Part shown: positions 42,895 to 53,700 of the stretch, piece after piece
Position numbering within the stretch: position 1 is the stretch's first letter
Layout of the letters: the number at the start of each line of letters is the position of its first letter
From: Halomonas campaniensis
GTDB taxonomy: Bacteria; Pseudomonadota; Gammaproteobacteria; Pseudomonadales; Halomonadaceae
Length of the DNA: 64,000 nucleotides
Reading direction: 5' to 3'
Assembly: GCF_014193375.1 (NCBI RefSeq)
Contig: NZ_JACHZF010000011.1
Span: 1 to 64,000, forward strand
Position numbers and translations under genes: made by a program
The notes under the pieces: generated by a model
Databases searched by the model: none
Told to the model about the DNA's origin: nothing
Seen by the model: the letters and a program-made list of their open reading frames with translations, nothing else

Positions 42895-44334
42895 TCAGCC
42901 TTCGGGCCTCTCGAAGACCCAGGTGGTGCCTTCCCGGGAGTCCTTGAGGATGATCCCCAGGGCGGCGAGCTCATCGCGGATGGCGTCGGCGGCGGCGAAG
43001 TCCTTCGCCTTCTTGGCCGCGGCGCGCGCGTCGATCCTTTCCTGGATCTCCTCCTCGGAGAGCGGCAGCTCAGAGGCACCCGCCTTGAGGAAGGTCGCCG
43101 GATCCTGCTGCAGCAGCCCCAGGACGGCCCCCAGGCGCCTGAGCTCCGCCGCCAGGGTCGGCGCCTGCTCCGGGGACTCCTTCTTGGCCCGATTGAGTTC
43201 GCGGGCCAGGTCGAAGAGTACCGAGAGCGCCTCGGGGGTGTTGAAGTCGTCGTCCATGGCGGCGACAAAGCGCGCCTCGAAACGGCCATCTACCTCGTCG
43301 GCCTTCACCGCAACGTCCTTCAGGACCGGCCCTTCGAGCGAAAGCCCTTCAAGAGAGTTGTAGAAGCGCTCCAAGGACTTGCGGGCGTCGGCCAGGGACT
43401 CCGGCGCATAGTTGATCGCGCTGCGGTAGTGGCTGGCCACCAGCAGGTAGCGCACCACCTCCGGATCGTGGTGCTCGAGCACCTCGCGGATGGTGAAGAA
43501 GTTGCCCAGCGACTTGGACATCTTCTCGTGGTTCACCCGCACCGCCCCGGCGTGCATCCAGGTGTTGACGAAAGGCTTGCCGTTGGCCGCCTCGGACTGG
43601 GCGATCTCGTTCTCGTGATGGGGGAAGGTCAGGTCCGGCCCGCCACCGTGGATGTCGAAGGTGTCGCCCAGGCAGCACCTGGACATCGCCGAGCACTCGA
43701 TATGCCAGCCGGGGCGCCCCTCGCCCCAGGGCGATGGCCAGCTCGCCTCACCGGGCTTGGCCGCCTTCCAGAGCACGAAGTCGAGCGGATCCTCCTTGTG
43801 CTCGTCCACCTCGACCCGCGCTCCCGAGCGCATCTCGTCGAGGTCGCGGTTGTTGAGCTTGCCGTAGCCCTCGAACTTGCGCACTCGGTAGTAGACGTCG
43901 CCGTTGTCCGCCGCGTAGGCGTAGCCCTTGGTGATCAGCGTCTCGATCATCGCGATGATGTCGTCGATATGGCGGGTCGCCCGCGGTTCCTGGTCCGGCG
44001 GCAGCACAGAGAGGCGCGCCTCGTCCTCGTGCATCGCCGCGATCATGCGCTCGGTCAGCGACGAGATGGTCTCGCCATTCTCGTCGGCGCGGCGCAGGAT
44101 CTTGTCGTCGATGTCGGTGACGTTGCGCACATAGGTGACGTCATAGCCCCGGTAGCGCAGATAGCGGGTGATGACGTCGAAGGCCACCATCACCCGGGCG
44201 TGGCCCAGGTGGCAGTAGTCGTAGACCGTCATGCCGCACACGTACATGCGCACCCGGCCCGGCTCGATGGGCGTGAAGGCTTCCTTGCGGCGGGTCAGCG
44301 TGTTGTAGATCTGCAGCGCGTTGCTCACGGTCAC
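42895..44334 (-). CDS. cysS: Cysteinyl-tRNA synthetase
   Basis: 479-aa class I synthetase. [25 protein letters not shown] holds the zinc cysteine and the HLGH (HIGH) motif; [15 protein letters not shown] and [11 protein letters not shown] supply the remaining zinc ligands; [19 protein letters not shown] is the KMSKS loop. Charges tRNA-Cys. Length is near E. coli CysS (461). The GTG start at 44334 overlaps the glnS stop (GTGA); a second GTG at 44328 is possible. In many relatives glnS and cysS are likewise paired. Confidence 0.96.
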   Translation of the reverse strand: MTVSNALQIYNTLTRRKEAFTPIEPGRVRMYVCGMTVYDYCHLGHARVMVAFDVITRYLRYRGYDVTYVRNVTDIDDKILRRADENGETISSLTERMIAAMHEDEARLSVLPPDQEPRATRHIDDIIAMIETLITKGYAYAADNGDVYYRVRKFEGYGKLNNRDLDEMRSGARVEVDEHKEDPLDFVLWKAAKPGEASWPSPWGEGRPGWHIECSAMSRCCLGDTFDIHGGGPDLTFPHHENEIAQSEAANGKPFVNTWMHAGAVRVNHEKMSKSLGNFFTIREVLEHHDPEVVRYLLVASHYRSAINYAPESLADARKSLERFYNSLEGLSLEGPVLKDVAVKADEVDGRFEARFVAAMDDDFNTPEALSVLFDLARELNRAKKESPEQAPTLAAELRRLGAVLGLLQQDPATFLKAGASELPLSEEEIQERIDARAAAKKAKDFAAADAIRDELAALGIILKDSREGTTWVFERPEG

Positions 44335-46025
44335 CCCTTCTTCTGCGCGTCTTTTTTCAGGGCCTTGGCCCAGCTGTCCTTGAGGCCCACGGTGCGGTTG
44401 AACACCAGGTGCCCCTCGCGGCTGGCGTGACGGTCGGCGCAGAAGTACCCCACCCGCTCGAACTGGAAGCGGCTCTCCGGGGCGGCCTGGGCCAGGCTCG
44501 GCTCGCCGATCGCCTGGCAGACCACCAGCGACTCCGGATTCAGATGCTCCAGGAAGTCGGCGTCCTTGTCCCGGTCCGGCTGCTCCTCGAGGAAGAGGTT
44601 GTCATAGAGCCGCACCTCCATGGGCACGCCGTGGGCGGCGCTGACCCAGTGGATCACGCCCTTGACCTTGCGTCCCTCCGGGTTCCTGCCTAGGGTGTCG
44701 AAGTCCACCGAGCAGTGCAGTTCGGTGATCTCGCCGGCGTCGTCCTTGATCACCTCGTCGCAGCGGATCACGTAGCTGTTGCGCAGGCGCACCTCCTTGC
44801 CCGGCGCCAGACGGAAGAACTTCTTGGGCGGCTCCTCCATGAAGTCGTCGCGGTCGATGACGATCTCCCGGGAGAACGGCACCTGGCGCACGCCCAGGTC
44901 GTCCCGCGCCGGGTGGCCAGGCACTTCGTAGGTCTCCTCATGGCCTTCCGGCACGTTGGTCAGTACCACCTTGAGGGGCTTGAGCACGGCCATGGCCCGC
45001 GGTGCGTTGTCCTCGAGGTCCGCGCGGATGGCATGGTAGAGCATGGCGATGTCCACCAGGCCGCCGTCGGCACGGGTCACGCCGATCATCTCGCAGAACT
45101 TGCGGATCGACGCCGGGGTATAGCCGCGGCGGCGCATGCCGGAAATGGTCGGCAGGCGCGGGTCGTCCCAGCCATCGACGATGCCCTGGTCCACCAGCAG
45201 CTTGAGCTTGCGCTTGGAGGTCAGGGTGTAGTTCATGTTCAGCCGCGCGAACTCGATCTGGCGCGGCCTGGCCGGCACCGGCAGGTTGTCGAGGAACCAC
45301 TCGTAGAGCGGCCGATGGTCCTCGAACTCCAGGGTACAGATGGAGTGGGTGATCCCCTCGATGGCATCGGACTGCCCGTGGGTGAAATCGTAGGAGGGGT
45401 AGATCTTCCACCTGTCGCCGGTCTGGTGATGGTGGGCGTGGCGGATCCGGTAGAGGATCGGGTCGCGCAGGTTGATGTTGGGCGAGGCCATGTCGATCTT
45501 GGCCCGCAGCACCTTCTCGCCCTCGGCGAACTCGCCGGTGCGCATGCGCTCCAGCAGGTCGAGGTTTTCCTCCACGCTGCGCTCGCGATAGGGGCTCGGA
45601 CGGCCCGGCTCGGTCAGGGTGCCACGATATTCGCGGATCTCGTCGGGCGAGAGGTCATCCACGTAGGCCTTGTCCTCGCGGATCAGGTGCTGGGCCCAGG
45701 CGTAGAGCTGGTCGAAGTAGTCGGAGGCGAAGCGCACCGGACCGGCCCACTCGAACCCCAGCCAGCTGACGTCTTCCTTGATGGCGTCGATGTAGGCCTG
45801 CTCTTCCTTGGCCGGGTTGGTGTCGTCAAAGCGCAGGTGACAGTCGCCACCGAACTGCTCGGCCAGCCCGAAGTTCAGACAGATCGACTTGGCATGCCCG
45901 ATGTGCAGGAAGCCGTTGGGCTCCGGCGGGAAGCGAGTCACGATCTTGCCGGTGCGACCGGCCTCGCGTTCGTCGCGAATCTGGTTGCGAATGAAATTCG
46001 GCGCGCTGGTGGTGTCGGTGGACAT
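44331..46025 (-). CDS. glnS: Glutaminyl-tRNA synthetase
   Basis: 564 aa from the ATG at 46025. The opening [44 protein letters not shown] has the HIGH motif; [37 protein letters not shown] and the KMSKS-equivalent [11 protein letters not shown] follow, then the beta-barrel anticodon-binding half ([39 protein letters not shown]). Length matches E. coli GlnS (554). Forms an operon with cysS. Presence of GlnS means Gln-tRNA is made directly, as in other gammaproteobacteria. Confidence 0.97.
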   Translation of the reverse strand: MSTDTTSAPNFIRNQIRDEREAGRTGKIVTRFPPEPNGFLHIGHAKSICLNFGLAEQFGGDCHLRFDDTNPAKEEQAYIDAIKEDVSWLGFEWAGPVRFASDYFDQLYAWAQHLIREDKAYVDDLSPDEIREYRGTLTEPGRPSPYRERSVEENLDLLERMRTGEFAEGEKVLRAKIDMASPNINLRDPILYRIRHAHHHQTGDRWKIYPSYDFTHGQSDAIEGITHSICTLEFEDHRPLYEWFLDNLPVPARPRQIEFARLNMNYTLTSKRKLKLLVDQGIVDGWDDPRLPTISGMRRRGYTPASIRKFCEMIGVTRADGGLVDIAMLYHAIRADLEDNAPRAMAVLKPLKVVLTNVPEGHEETYEVPGHPARDDLGVRQVPFSREIVIDRDDFMEEPPKKFFRLAPGKEVRLRNSYVIRCDEVIKDDAGEITELHCSVDFDTLGRNPEGRKVKGVIHWVSAAHGVPMEVRLYDNLFLEEQPDRDKDADFLEHLNPESLVVCQAIGEPSLAQAAPESRFQFERVGYFCADRHASREGHLVFNRTVGLKDSWAKALKKDAQKKG

Positions 46026-46091
46026 AGTGGAAGAATCGACCTCTGGGTGTAAGGTGCGGGCGCTCACTTCGCGCCTCGAGGCAAAACCGGT

Positions 46092-46097
46092 ATTATA
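46092..46097 (-). promoter_or_regulatory. Probable -10 box of the glnS promoter
   Basis: A perfect TATAAT on the minus strand 67 bp before the glnS start; no matching -35 at normal spacing. The 130-bp region 46026-46155 also serves the divergent ppiB gene. Confidence 0.4.
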
Positions 46098-46155
46098 GCG
46101 CCACGTCCATGGGCAACGCCAAGGCAAGGCCCCTTTACCGCACAGGAACTTATCG

Positions 46156-46653
46156 ATGATCGTTCTGCAGACCAACTTCGGTGACATCACCGTCGAGCTC
46201 GACCACGAGAAGGCCCCGAAGACCGCCGCCAACTTCGAGCAGTACGTGCGCGACGGCTTCTACGACAACACCCTCTTTCACCGCGTGATCGACGGCTTCA
46301 TGGTGCAGGGCGGCGGCTTCGATCTGGAGTTCAACCAGAAGCCCACTGGCGACCCGATCGAGAACGAGGCCGATAACGGCCTGACCAACGCCACCGGCAC
46401 CCTGGCCATGGCCCGCACCCAGGACCCGCACTCCGCCACGGCACAGTTCTTCATCAACGTGTCGGACAACGACTTCCTGAACCACAGTGGCAAGTCCATC
46501 CAGGGCTGGGGCTACTGCGTGTTCGGACGCGTGGCCGAGGGCATGGAGGTGGTCGAGAAGATCAAGGCCGTGGCCACCACCCGGCGCGGCATGCATGCCG
46601 ACGTGCCGGCCGAGGACGTGGTGATCCAGAAGGCCTACGTCAAGGAGGCCTGA
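46156..46653 (+). CDS. ppiB: Cytoplasmic peptidyl-prolyl cis-trans isomerase (cyclophilin)
   Basis: 165 aa, no signal peptide. Cyclophilin core: [61 protein letters not shown] and [20 protein letters not shown]. The active-site arginine is in [14 protein letters not shown]. Length equals E. coli PpiB (164). Divergent from glnS; lpxH follows 87 nt downstream, a pairing seen in related bacteria. Confidence 0.96.
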   Translation: MIVLQTNFGDITVELDHEKAPKTAANFEQYVRDGFYDNTLFHRVIDGFMVQGGGFDLEFNQKPTGDPIENEADNGLTNATGTLAMARTQDPHSATAQFFINVSDNDFLNHSGKSIQGWGYCVFGRVAEGMEVVEKIKAVATTRRGMHADVPAEDVVIQKAYVKEA

Positions 46654-46740
46654 GTCCCGCGGCTACCCGCCCCACGCCCGCCTCGCGCGGGCGTGTTGCC
46701 TTTCCTTCCGTAGATGCCCGCCAGACCACAAGAGCCGACC

Positions 46741-47505
46741 ATGACGACCCTGCTGATTTCCGACCTACACCTGCACCCCGGCGCCCCCGAGATCACCGAA
46801 GGGTTCCTGCGCTGGCTCGAGGAGCGTGCCTGCGGCAGCGACGCCCTCTATATCCTCGGCGACTTCTTCGAGGCGTGGATCGGCGATGACCTGCTCGACC
46901 TGGCGGGCCACGACCCCACCGGCAACGCCGACCTGGCCGTGCGGATCGCCCGGGCGCTGAAGCGCCTGGCAGACGATGGCACCGCCCTCTACCTGATGCA
47001 CGGCAACCGCGACTTCCTGCTGGGAGAGCGCTTCGCCGAGCAGGCCGGTGCCACCCTGCTACCCGATCCCAGCCTCGTCGAACTCGGCGGCAGGCCCGTC
47101 CTGCTGATGCATGGCGACAGCCTCTGCACCCGCGACGAGGCCTACCAGGCCTTCCGCGCCCAGGCCCGCCACCCGCTCTGGCAGGAGCAGGTGCTGTCGA
47201 TGCCGATCGACCAGCGCATCGCCCTGGCCAGGCAGCTGCGCGAGCAGTCCGGGGAGGCCAACTCCAACAAGGCCGAGGACATCATGGACGTGACCCCGGA
47301 CGAAGTGGTGAAGGTGATGGCCAAGCACGGCGTGACGACCCTCATTCACGGCCACACCCATCGCCCCGCGGTGCATGAACTGACCGTCGGTGACGTCCCC
47401 GCCAGGCGCTATGTGCTGGGCGACTGGCAGCCGGGGCGAGGCTGGGAGATCGTCATCGACGACCATGGCGAGCCTCGACTGCAGGAGTTTCCGCTAGGCG
47501 GTTGA
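46741..47505 (+). CDS. lpxH: UDP-2,3-diacylglucosamine diphosphatase
   Basis: 254 aa from the ATG at 46741 (MTTLLISDLHLHPG). Metallophosphatase motifs: DLHL, GDFFEAWIGDD, MHGNRDFLLGERF, LMHGDSLCTRDEAYQ, HGHTHRPAVH. LpxH cleaves UDP-2,3-diacylglucosamine to lipid X and UMP in lipid A synthesis at the inner membrane. Its last 12 bases overlap the convergent COG0523 gene. Confidence 0.95.
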   Translation: MTTLLISDLHLHPGAPEITEGFLRWLEERACGSDALYILGDFFEAWIGDDLLDLAGHDPTGNADLAVRIARALKRLADDGTALYLMHGNRDFLLGERFAEQAGATLLPDPSLVELGGRPVLLMHGDSLCTRDEAYQAFRAQARHPLWQEQVLSMPIDQRIALARQLREQSGEANSNKAEDIMDVTPDEVVKVMAKHGVTTLIHGHTHRPAVHELTVGDVPARRYVLGDWQPGRGWEIVIDDHGEPRLQEFPLGG

Positions 47506-48537
47506 GGATGGCGTCGCCCGGCAGGCCTCCAGCGACGCCTCCAGGGCGTCGGCATCCGGGAGGCGCCCTGCCTCGCCGATCAGCTCCAGCCGCGAGTCGC
47601 GTCGCCAGGCGCTGTCGGTCAGGCTGACGGCGCCTGCGGCGCGGTTATAGAGCTTCCAGCCGGCGTCGGTATGCAGCACGCCCTTGACCCGCAGCCCGGC
47701 GGGCAGCTCGCCCAGCACCAGGGCCAGCCGATCCAGATCGAAGGTATCGCTCGGATGCCAGCGCCACCCCAGGGTGGCATGGCCGAGCGCCTCCCCCTGC
47801 TCCCGGGCTGGGCGGCCCGGCTGTGGCGCCACCACGGCGAAGTCGTCCAGCACCACGCTGCCGGCCGCCGCCTGGCGCAGCTGCCGGTGAGCATCGCTGT
47901 CGCCCGCGACCCCGCCCGGGGGGAGCTCGCCAGATACCATCAGCCGCGCCAGCGGCAGCGCCCCATGGGGCGCCTCGGCCACCCAGCGCTTGGCAGGCCA
48001 TAGCTCACCGAGCCACGCCCGCGCCGCCGCCCGCTGCGCGGGCGTTGCCAGGTCGGTCATGGTCAGCGCCACGCCATCGGCCAGGGTCAGCTGGTCGCGG
48101 AAGGTCTCGTGCTCGCATACGCGCGGGTCGTCCAACCGCCTCGGGTCGAGCACCGCAACGATCTCCTGGAGCGACAGCACCCCGGCAAAGGCCTCGCCGC
48201 GCAGCACCTCGAGGAGTCCGGCGGGATGCCCCAGCCCCGAGGGTTCGATGATCAGCCGGTCCGGACGATGGCGATGCAGCAGGTTGACCAGGGTCGCCTG
48301 CATCACGAAGGCCAGCTGACAGCAGAGACAGCCGCCCGGCAGCCCCTTGACCACCAGATCCTCGCGTTCGGCAAACATCGCCTGATCGATCCCCACCTGG
48401 CCGAACTCGTTGATCACCACCACCCAGCGCTCACCCTCCGGCTTCTGTTCGATCAGGCGATGGATCAGGGTACTTTTCCCGCTGCCGAGAAAGCCGGTGA
48501 TCAGGTGGACGGGGATATTGGCCAGGGGGGCGGGCAT
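47494..48537 (-). CDS. COG0523 (CobW/YjiA/ZigA) G3E GTPase, probable zinc metallochaperone
   Basis: 347 aa. P-loop ITGFLGSGKSTLIHRL (GxxGxGKS), switch INEFGQVGID, the metal-binding CxCC motif in GGCLCCQLAF, the Walker B-like IIEPSGLGHPAGLL, and a C-terminal CobW_C domain (VKGVLHTDAGWKLYNRA). The nucleotide-specificity motif expected as NKxD is read as MTDLATP, so it is degenerate. A Zur-like box just upstream suggests expression under zinc starvation, as for ZigA/ZagA proteins. Product may deliver zinc to essential enzymes. Confidence 0.9.
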   Translation of the reverse strand: MPAPLANIPVHLITGFLGSGKSTLIHRLIEQKPEGERWVVVINEFGQVGIDQAMFAEREDLVVKGLPGGCLCCQLAFVMQATLVNLLHRHRPDRLIIEPSGLGHPAGLLEVLRGEAFAGVLSLQEIVAVLDPRRLDDPRVCEHETFRDQLTLADGVALTMTDLATPAQRAAARAWLGELWPAKRWVAEAPHGALPLARLMVSGELPPGGVAGDSDAHRQLRQAAAGSVVLDDFAVVAPQPGRPAREQGEALGHATLGWRWHPSDTFDLDRLALVLGELPAGLRVKGVLHTDAGWKLYNRAAGAVSLTDSAWRRDSRLELIGEAGRLPDADALEASLEACRATPSSTA

Positions 48538-48560
48538 GGGGAGTCCTCTCGAAAGCCGGG

Positions 48561-48579
48561 AATGTTACACCATAACATA
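48561..48579. promoter_or_regulatory. Zur-like operator upstream of the COG0523 gene
   Basis: AATGTTACACCATAACATA: ATGTTA-N5-TAACAT dyad 24 bp before the start codon, matching the gammaproteobacterial Zur pattern GTTATA-NN-ATAAC-type except for one base. Position fits repression by zinc-loaded Zur. Confidence 0.65.
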
Positions 48580-48633
48580 AGGGCCAAGGCCGAGCGCCGC
48601 AGGATGATGTCATGGCCATGACTGGCGTCAATA

Positions 48634-48668
48634 AAGAAACCCCGCCGATTTGAACCGACGGGGTTTCC
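48634..48668 (-). terminator. Intrinsic terminator after ppiD
   Basis: On the minus strand a GAAACCCCGTCGG / CGGCGGGGTTTC-type stem of about 12 bp with a short AT loop, followed by TTTATT. It ends ppiD transcription before the COG0523 gene. Confidence 0.85.
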
Positions 48669-48731
48669 CGTTTTCATCCTCGACACCTGCCGCCCGTCAC
48701 CGAGCAGCTGGGCGCCGGGCGCTAGGCGCTA

Positions 48732-50549
48732 TCACCGCTGGATATCGGCCTTCTCGCGCAGGTCGTCCAGCAGCCCCCGGATGGCGGCCTGGGCACGCAG
48801 TCGCTCGGCCATGCTGGCGACGAACTGCTCCACCTGGGCGTCGACCTCGCCCTCCTCGACGCGCTCCAGGGCGATCAGCACCACCTCGTCACCGTCGACT
48901 GCGTGGCCATAGACCGGCGCCTCCCCCTCGGGTGCCGGCAGGCGGAAGGCCGCCTCCACCAGGGCGTTGGAGAGTCCCCGGGATTGCTGGCGAGCCACGC
49001 CCTCGGCCTGCTGCCAATCGATGTCGAGCGACTCGCCGGCACGCAGCGCCTCGACGCGCTCGGCCGCCAGCGCCACCAGGGCATCCCGGCGCAGGGAGGC
49101 CTCGACGCTGGCCTCGACGCGCTCCCGCACCTCCTCGAGAGGCAGGGTCGTGGCGTCACGATGGTCGGCGACACGCAGCACCATGCGCCGATCGTTGTCG
49201 AGCTCGATCACCTCGCTGTTGAAGCCCTCCTCCAGCACGTCGGCACTGAAGGCTTGCGACATCACGCCCGGCTCCGAGAGCACCCCGTCGGCCCCGTCTC
49301 GGGAGACCCAGTCGCTGGTCTGCAGCTCCAGGCCGATGTCATCGGCCACGCTCTGCAGGTCGTCGGCGGCGAAACTCTCGTCGATCAGTCGCTGAACACG
49401 CTCGTTGAACTCGCCGCTCACCCGCGACACGGCCAGTTCGCGGCGCAGCTCGTCGCGCATGGCCTCGAAGGGCTCCCGCTGCAGACTGGTGACCTGGAGC
49501 AGGTGAAGGCCGTTGTCCGTCTCGACGATATCGGAGACCTGCCCCTCGTCCAGGGAGAAGGCGGCATCGTCGAAGGCATCGCCGAAGAAGCCCGGGCTGA
49601 TCACGCCCAGGTCACCGCCCTGTTCCGCCGAGACGGCGTCATCCGACACCTCGGCCGCCAGCTCGGCGAAGGACTCGCCGTCATCGAGACGCCCACGCAC
49701 GGCCTCCAGCTCGGCCACGGCCTCATCACGGCTGCGCTCGCCGTTGAAGGTCAGCATGATGTGGGAGATGCGACGATCGGCGTCGCGAGTCCGCTCCTGC
49801 CAGGCGTCGTGCAGGGCCGACTCGTCGATCTCGACCTGCTCGGCCATGGCCTGGCGATCGATGATCACGTACTCGAGGCGGACCTGCTCGGGGCGACGGT
49901 AGCTGTCGGCGTTGGCCTCGTAATAGCGCTGCAGCGCCTCCTCGGACGCCTGGACCTCCGCCTCGAGGTCATCCGCGCCGAGCGTATGGTGGCGGAAGCT
50001 TCGGGCCTGGCGCTGCAGGGCCGCCAGGGTCTCCTGCTCGCTGGGCAGGGTGAAGTCGCTGAAGGCCAGGCCCTGCTGCAGCTGCTGGCGCTTCATGTCG
50101 ACGCGCAGCTCCTCGCGGAAGGCCACCGGCGTGTAGCCGGCACTGGCCAGGCGGTTGCGAAAGAGCTCGCTGTCGAAGCGGCCATCCTGATCCTGGAACT
50201 CCGGCAGCGAGACGATGATCTGGTCGAGCTGCTCCTCGGAGAGATGCAGGCCGCCCTCCTCCGCATACTGGGTGAGCAGCCGGTCGGTGATCAGCTGGTC
50301 GAGCATCTGGGCACGCAGGGCGCGCTCCTGCTCGGGCGGCACCTGGCCGCTGCGGATCGCGCGCTGGACCTCGAGCTCCAGCTGCTGGCGGGTGATGGGC
50401 TCGCCATTCACCTTGGCAATGTCATCACCACCGCCGCCGAACAGTCCCACCAGGGACTCGACGCCGAACAGCGCCATGGTGACGACCACGGCCCCGACGA
50501 TGATCTTGGCGCCCCAGCTCCGGGAGCGGTCTCGAATACTTTGCAGCAT
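48732..50549 (-). CDS. ppiD: Periplasmic folding chaperone PpiD (parvulin family)
   Basis: 605 aa. Short cytoplasmic N-terminus and one membrane anchor (IIVGAVVVTMALFGVESLVGLFGG, about 16-39), then a SurA-like chaperone region (GEPITRQQLELEVQRAIRSG), a central parvulin domain (RRISHIMLTFNGERSRDEAVAELEAV...GGDLGVISPGFFGDAFDDAAFSL, about 255-350) and a second SurA-like part. PpiD helps newly secreted proteins leave the Sec translocon. Length fits E. coli PpiD (623). It follows hupB, as in most gammaproteobacteria. Confidence 0.93.
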   Translation of the reverse strand: MLQSIRDRSRSWGAKIIVGAVVVTMALFGVESLVGLFGGGGDDIAKVNGEPITRQQLELEVQRAIRSGQVPPEQERALRAQMLDQLITDRLLTQYAEEGGLHLSEEQLDQIIVSLPEFQDQDGRFDSELFRNRLASAGYTPVAFREELRVDMKRQQLQQGLAFSDFTLPSEQETLAALQRQARSFRHHTLGADDLEAEVQASEEALQRYYEANADSYRRPEQVRLEYVIIDRQAMAEQVEIDESALHDAWQERTRDADRRISHIMLTFNGERSRDEAVAELEAVRGRLDDGESFAELAAEVSDDAVSAEQGGDLGVISPGFFGDAFDDAAFSLDEGQVSDIVETDNGLHLLQVTSLQREPFEAMRDELRRELAVSRVSGEFNERVQRLIDESFAADDLQSVADDIGLELQTSDWVSRDGADGVLSEPGVMSQAFSADVLEEGFNSEVIELDNDRRMVLRVADHRDATTLPLEEVRERVEASVEASLRRDALVALAAERVEALRAGESLDIDWQQAEGVARQQSRGLSNALVEAAFRLPAPEGEAPVYGHAVDGDEVVLIALERVEEGEVDAQVEQFVASMAERLRAQAAIRGLLDDLREKADIQR

Positions 50550-50667
50550 GCAGGCCTCGGCAGATGAAAGTGGCGACTGTGATTTCGGGAACGCGCCACA
50601 TTATACGCGTCACGCGCCTGCTGGCGACCACCGGCGGATGGCAGTGGCCGCCTCCATGGCGCACGAC

Positions 50668-50706
50668 AAACGAAGACAGGCGCACCGCCGGGGGCGATGC
50701 GCCTGT
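50668..50706 (-). terminator. Intrinsic terminator after hupB
   Basis: On the minus strand ACAGGCGCA ... TGCGCCTGT (9-bp arms at 50698-50706 and 50676-50684) with an inner CGCC/GGCG pairing, followed by CTTCGTTTGTC. Confidence 0.8.
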
Positions 50707-50747
50707 AGGAAGATCAAGCGTCGGATCGGCGAACGGGTCGCGTCACT

Positions 50748-51020
50748 TCAATTGACGGAGTCCTTGAGCGCCTTGCCGGCCTTGAAGCTCGGCACCTTGG
50801 CAGCGCTGATCTCGATCGGCTGGCCGGTCTGCGGGTTGCGGCCGGTGCGCGCAGCGCGCTCCTTGACGGCGAAGGTACCGAAGCCCACCAGCGACACGCT
50901 CTCGCCCTTCTTCAGGCTATCGGTGACGGTGTCGACCATGGCGTCCAGGGCACGGGCAGCGGCTGCCTTGGGAATGTCGGCAGACGCAGCGATGGCTTCG
51001 ATCAGCTCGGATTTGTTCAC
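50748..51020 (-). CDS. hupB: DNA-binding protein HU-beta
   Basis: 90 aa, GTG start. [79 protein letters not shown] is textbook HU, with the GRNPQTG arm that inserts the proline between DNA base pairs. Nucleoid architecture and DNA bending. Expressed from its own strong promoter and closed by an intrinsic terminator, so largely independent of lon and ppiD. Confidence 0.97.
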   Translation of the reverse strand: MNKSELIEAIAASADIPKAAAARALDAMVDTVTDSLKKGESVSLVGFGTFAVKERAARTGRNPQTGQPIEISAAKVPSFKAGKALKDSVN

Positions 51021-51102
51021 ACTTCACCCCTTGACTATTTCGGAATTTGGCTCTAATCGGCGCAGCTTTTCAACCGGCAGACGCGATCACAGCATGGCGC
51101 AA

Positions 51103-51132
51103 TTTATAGCAATGCGATGAAAGGACTGTCAA
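51103..51132 (-). promoter_or_regulatory. Strong sigma-70 promoter of hupB
   Basis: Minus strand TTGACA (51127-51132), 18-nt spacer, TATAAA (51103-51108), about 85 bp before the GTG start. Confidence 0.7.
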
Positions 51133-51197
51133 GCAACCTGCGGCGCCAGCCCCCACCATGACGGGCTTCTGGCACCGACATGGTGGAGAAATTATCG

Positions 51198-53603
51198 TTA
51201 GTGCGTGCTGATCATCGACGGTGAGGAGGTGGTATCGTCCGGGCGGGATTCCTCGCTGGGCTCTTCCGCTCTCTTCGCCAGCGCCACATCCAGCACCTCA
51301 TCGATCCAGCGTACCGGCCTGATGTCGAGGGCATCCTTGATGTTGTCCGGTACCTCCTTGAGGTCACGGCGATTTTCCTCGGGCACCAGCACGGTCTTTA
51401 TACCACCGCGCCGTGCGGCCAGCAATTTCTCCTTCAGCCCGCCGATCGGCATCACCTCTCCGCGCAGGTTGACCTCGCCGGTCATGGCCACGTCGCAACG
51501 CACCGGGCGGCCAGTATAGGCCGAGACCATCGCGGTCACCATGGCGATGCCCGCGCTGGGGCCGTCCTTGGGCGTCGCGCCCTCCGGGACGTGGATGTGC
51601 AGGTCCTCCTTCTCGAAGCGCTCGGGATCGATGCCTAGCGACAGGGCGCGGGCGCGCACCACGGTATGGGCCGCACTCACTGACTCCTTCATGACATCGC
51701 CCAGCGAGCCGGTCTTGTTGATGCGCCCCTTGCCCGGGGTCACCACCGACTCGATGTTGAGCAGCTCGCCCCCCACCGACGTCCAGGCGAGACCGGTGAC
51801 ACGACCCACCTGGTCCTGCTGGTCGGCCAGCCCATAGCTGTAGCGACGCACGCCGGCATAGGCCTCGATGTCGGCCGCGGCCAGCAGCTGGGGCGCCTGG
51901 GCGCCCTCCTTGCCCTCCTTCTCGAGGCGCTCGCGCAGCACCTTGCGGCATACCTTGGCGATCTGGCGCTCCAGCTCCCGCACCCCCGCCTCGCGGCTGT
52001 AGTAGCGGATCAGCTCAAGCAGCGCCTCGTCGGAGAACTCGAGCTCCTCCTCCTTGAAGCCGTTGGCCTTGAGCTGCTTGGGTACCAGGTAGCGCCGGGC
52101 AATGGCCAGCTTCTCGTCTTCGGTATAGCCGGGGAGCCGGATCACTTCCATCCGGTCGAGCAGCGGGCCGGGAATGTTCATCGAGTTGGCGGTGCAGATG
52201 AACAGCGTCTCGGAGAGATCGTAGTCCAGCTCCAGGTAGTGGTCGCTGAAGGTATCGTTCTGCTCTGGGTCCAGCACCTCGAGCAGCGCCGAGGCCGGAT
52301 CGCCACGGTGGTCCATGCCGATCTTGTCGACCTCGTCGAGCAGGAACAGCGGGTTCTTGACGCCGGCCTTGGCCATGCGCTGGATCATCTTGCCCGGCAG
52401 CGAGCCGATATAGGTGCGACGGTGGCCGCGGATCTCCGACTCGTCGCGCACGCCGCCCAGTGCCAGGCGCACGTACTTGCGGTTGGTCGCCCGGGCGATG
52501 GACTGTCCCAGCGAGGTCTTGCCGACACCGGGTGGCCCCACCAGGCAGAGCACCGGCCCCTTGAGCTTCTTGACCCGCTTGTGCACGGCCAGGTACTCGA
52601 GGATGCGCGCCTTGACCTCGTCGAGGCCATAGTGATCCTCGTCGAGGACCTTCTGGGCATGCACCAGGTCATGCCGTACCCGAGTCCGCTTCTTCCACGG
52701 CACCGACACCAGCCAGTCCAGGTAGGAGCGCACCACCGTGGCCTCGGCGGAGTTCGGCGACATCATCTTCAGCTTGCCGAGCTCCTGGGTGGCCTTGTCG
52801 CGAGCCTCCTTGGGCATCCCGGACTCCTCGATGGCCTGCTCGTACTTCTCGGCCTCGTTGGGCACGTTCTCGAGCTCGCCCATCTCCTTCTGGATGGCCT
52901 TCATCTGCTCGTTGAGATAGTACTCGCGCTGGGACTTCTCCATCTGGTCCTTGACCCGCGAGCGGATGCGCTTCTCCACCTGGAGCAGGTCGATCTCCGA
53001 CTCGATCAGCGCCATCAGGTGCTCGATACGATCGCGCACCCGGTCCATCTCCAGCAGCTGCTGCTTGTCGTCGATCTTCAGCGACAGGTGGGCGCAGATG
53101 GTGTCCACCAGCCGGCTGGGGTCCTCGATGCCCGACAGCGAGTTGAGCACCTCGTTGGGGACCTTCTTGGACATCTTGACGTACTGCTCGAACTGGTTGA
53201 GCAGCACGCGGACCAGGGCCTCCTGCTCGCGCTCGCTGAGAGGCTCACTCTCGCGCAGCACGGCATCGGCGCGGCTGTATTCCGCGTCCTGGTGAATCTC
53301 GCCCACGTCGGCGCGGGAGACCCCCTCGATCAGCACCTTGACGGTCCCGTCGGGAAGTTTCAGCAGCTGCATGATCTCGGCCACGGTGCCGATGGCAAAC
53401 AGGTCCTCGCTGTCCGGATCATCCTTGCTGGCCTCGCGCTGGGCGACCAGCAGCACCCGCTTGTCGGCGCTCATGGCCGCCTCGAGGGCCTGGATCGACT
53501 TCTCCCGGCCGACGAACAGCGGAATGACCATCTGCGGGTAGACGACCACATCCCGCAGCGGCAAAAGGGGCAGACTCAGGGTCTGTTCGGCGTTCTGCTG
53601 CAT
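51198..53603 (-). CDS. lon: ATP-dependent protease Lon
   Basis: 801 aa. N-terminal substrate-recognition domain ([26 protein letters not shown]), coiled-coil region, AAA+ module with Walker [16 protein letters not shown] and Walker [12 protein letters not shown], and the C-terminal protease domain with the Ser/Lys dyad ([17 protein letters not shown]; catalytic Ser in DGPSAG; Lys in [17 protein letters not shown]). Cytoplasmic quality control. Length close to E. coli Lon (784). Lies between clpX and hupB; a heat-shock promoter precedes it. Confidence 0.97.
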   Translation of the reverse strand: MQQNAEQTLSLPLLPLRDVVVYPQMVIPLFVGREKSIQALEAAMSADKRVLLVAQREASKDDPDSEDLFAIGTVAEIMQLLKLPDGTVKVLIEGVSRADVGEIHQDAEYSRADAVLRESEPLSEREQEALVRVLLNQFEQYVKMSKKVPNEVLNSLSGIEDPSRLVDTICAHLSLKIDDKQQLLEMDRVRDRIEHLMALIESEIDLLQVEKRIRSRVKDQMEKSQREYYLNEQMKAIQKEMGELENVPNEAEKYEQAIEESGMPKEARDKATQELGKLKMMSPNSAEATVVRSYLDWLVSVPWKKRTRVRHDLVHAQKVLDEDHYGLDEVKARILEYLAVHKRVKKLKGPVLCLVGPPGVGKTSLGQSIARATNRKYVRLALGGVRDESEIRGHRRTYIGSLPGKMIQRMAKAGVKNPLFLLDEVDKIGMDHRGDPASALLEVLDPEQNDTFSDHYLELDYDLSETLFICTANSMNIPGPLLDRMEVIRLPGYTEDEKLAIARRYLVPKQLKANGFKEEELEFSDEALLELIRYYSREAGVRELERQIAKVCRKVLRERLEKEGKEGAQAPQLLAAADIEAYAGVRRYSYGLADQQDQVGRVTGLAWTSVGGELLNIESVVTPGKGRINKTGSLGDVMKESVSAAHTVVRARALSLGIDPERFEKEDLHIHVPEGATPKDGPSAGIAMVTAMVSAYTGRPVRCDVAMTGEVNLRGEVMPIGGLKEKLLAARRGGIKTVLVPEENRRDLKEVPDNIKDALDIRPVRWIDEVLDVALAKRAEEPSEESRPDDTTSSPSMISTH

Positions 53604-53641
53604 CGCAGACGTTCCTCAACAAAAACGGATGGATATCGTTG

Positions 53642-53670
53642 GAATGGGGGCAGCAAGGCGTCTTTGCAAG
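53642..53670 (-). promoter_or_regulatory. Heat-shock (sigma-32) promoter of lon
   Basis: On the minus strand CTTGCAA (53664-53670), 14 nt, CCCCATTC (53642-53649), matching the sigma-32 pattern CTTGAA - 13-15 nt - CCCCATnT, about 40 bp before the lon start. Confidence 0.7.
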
Positions 53671-53700
53671 GCGCCTGGAGCGCGAAGGCGGGCCGGGCCC

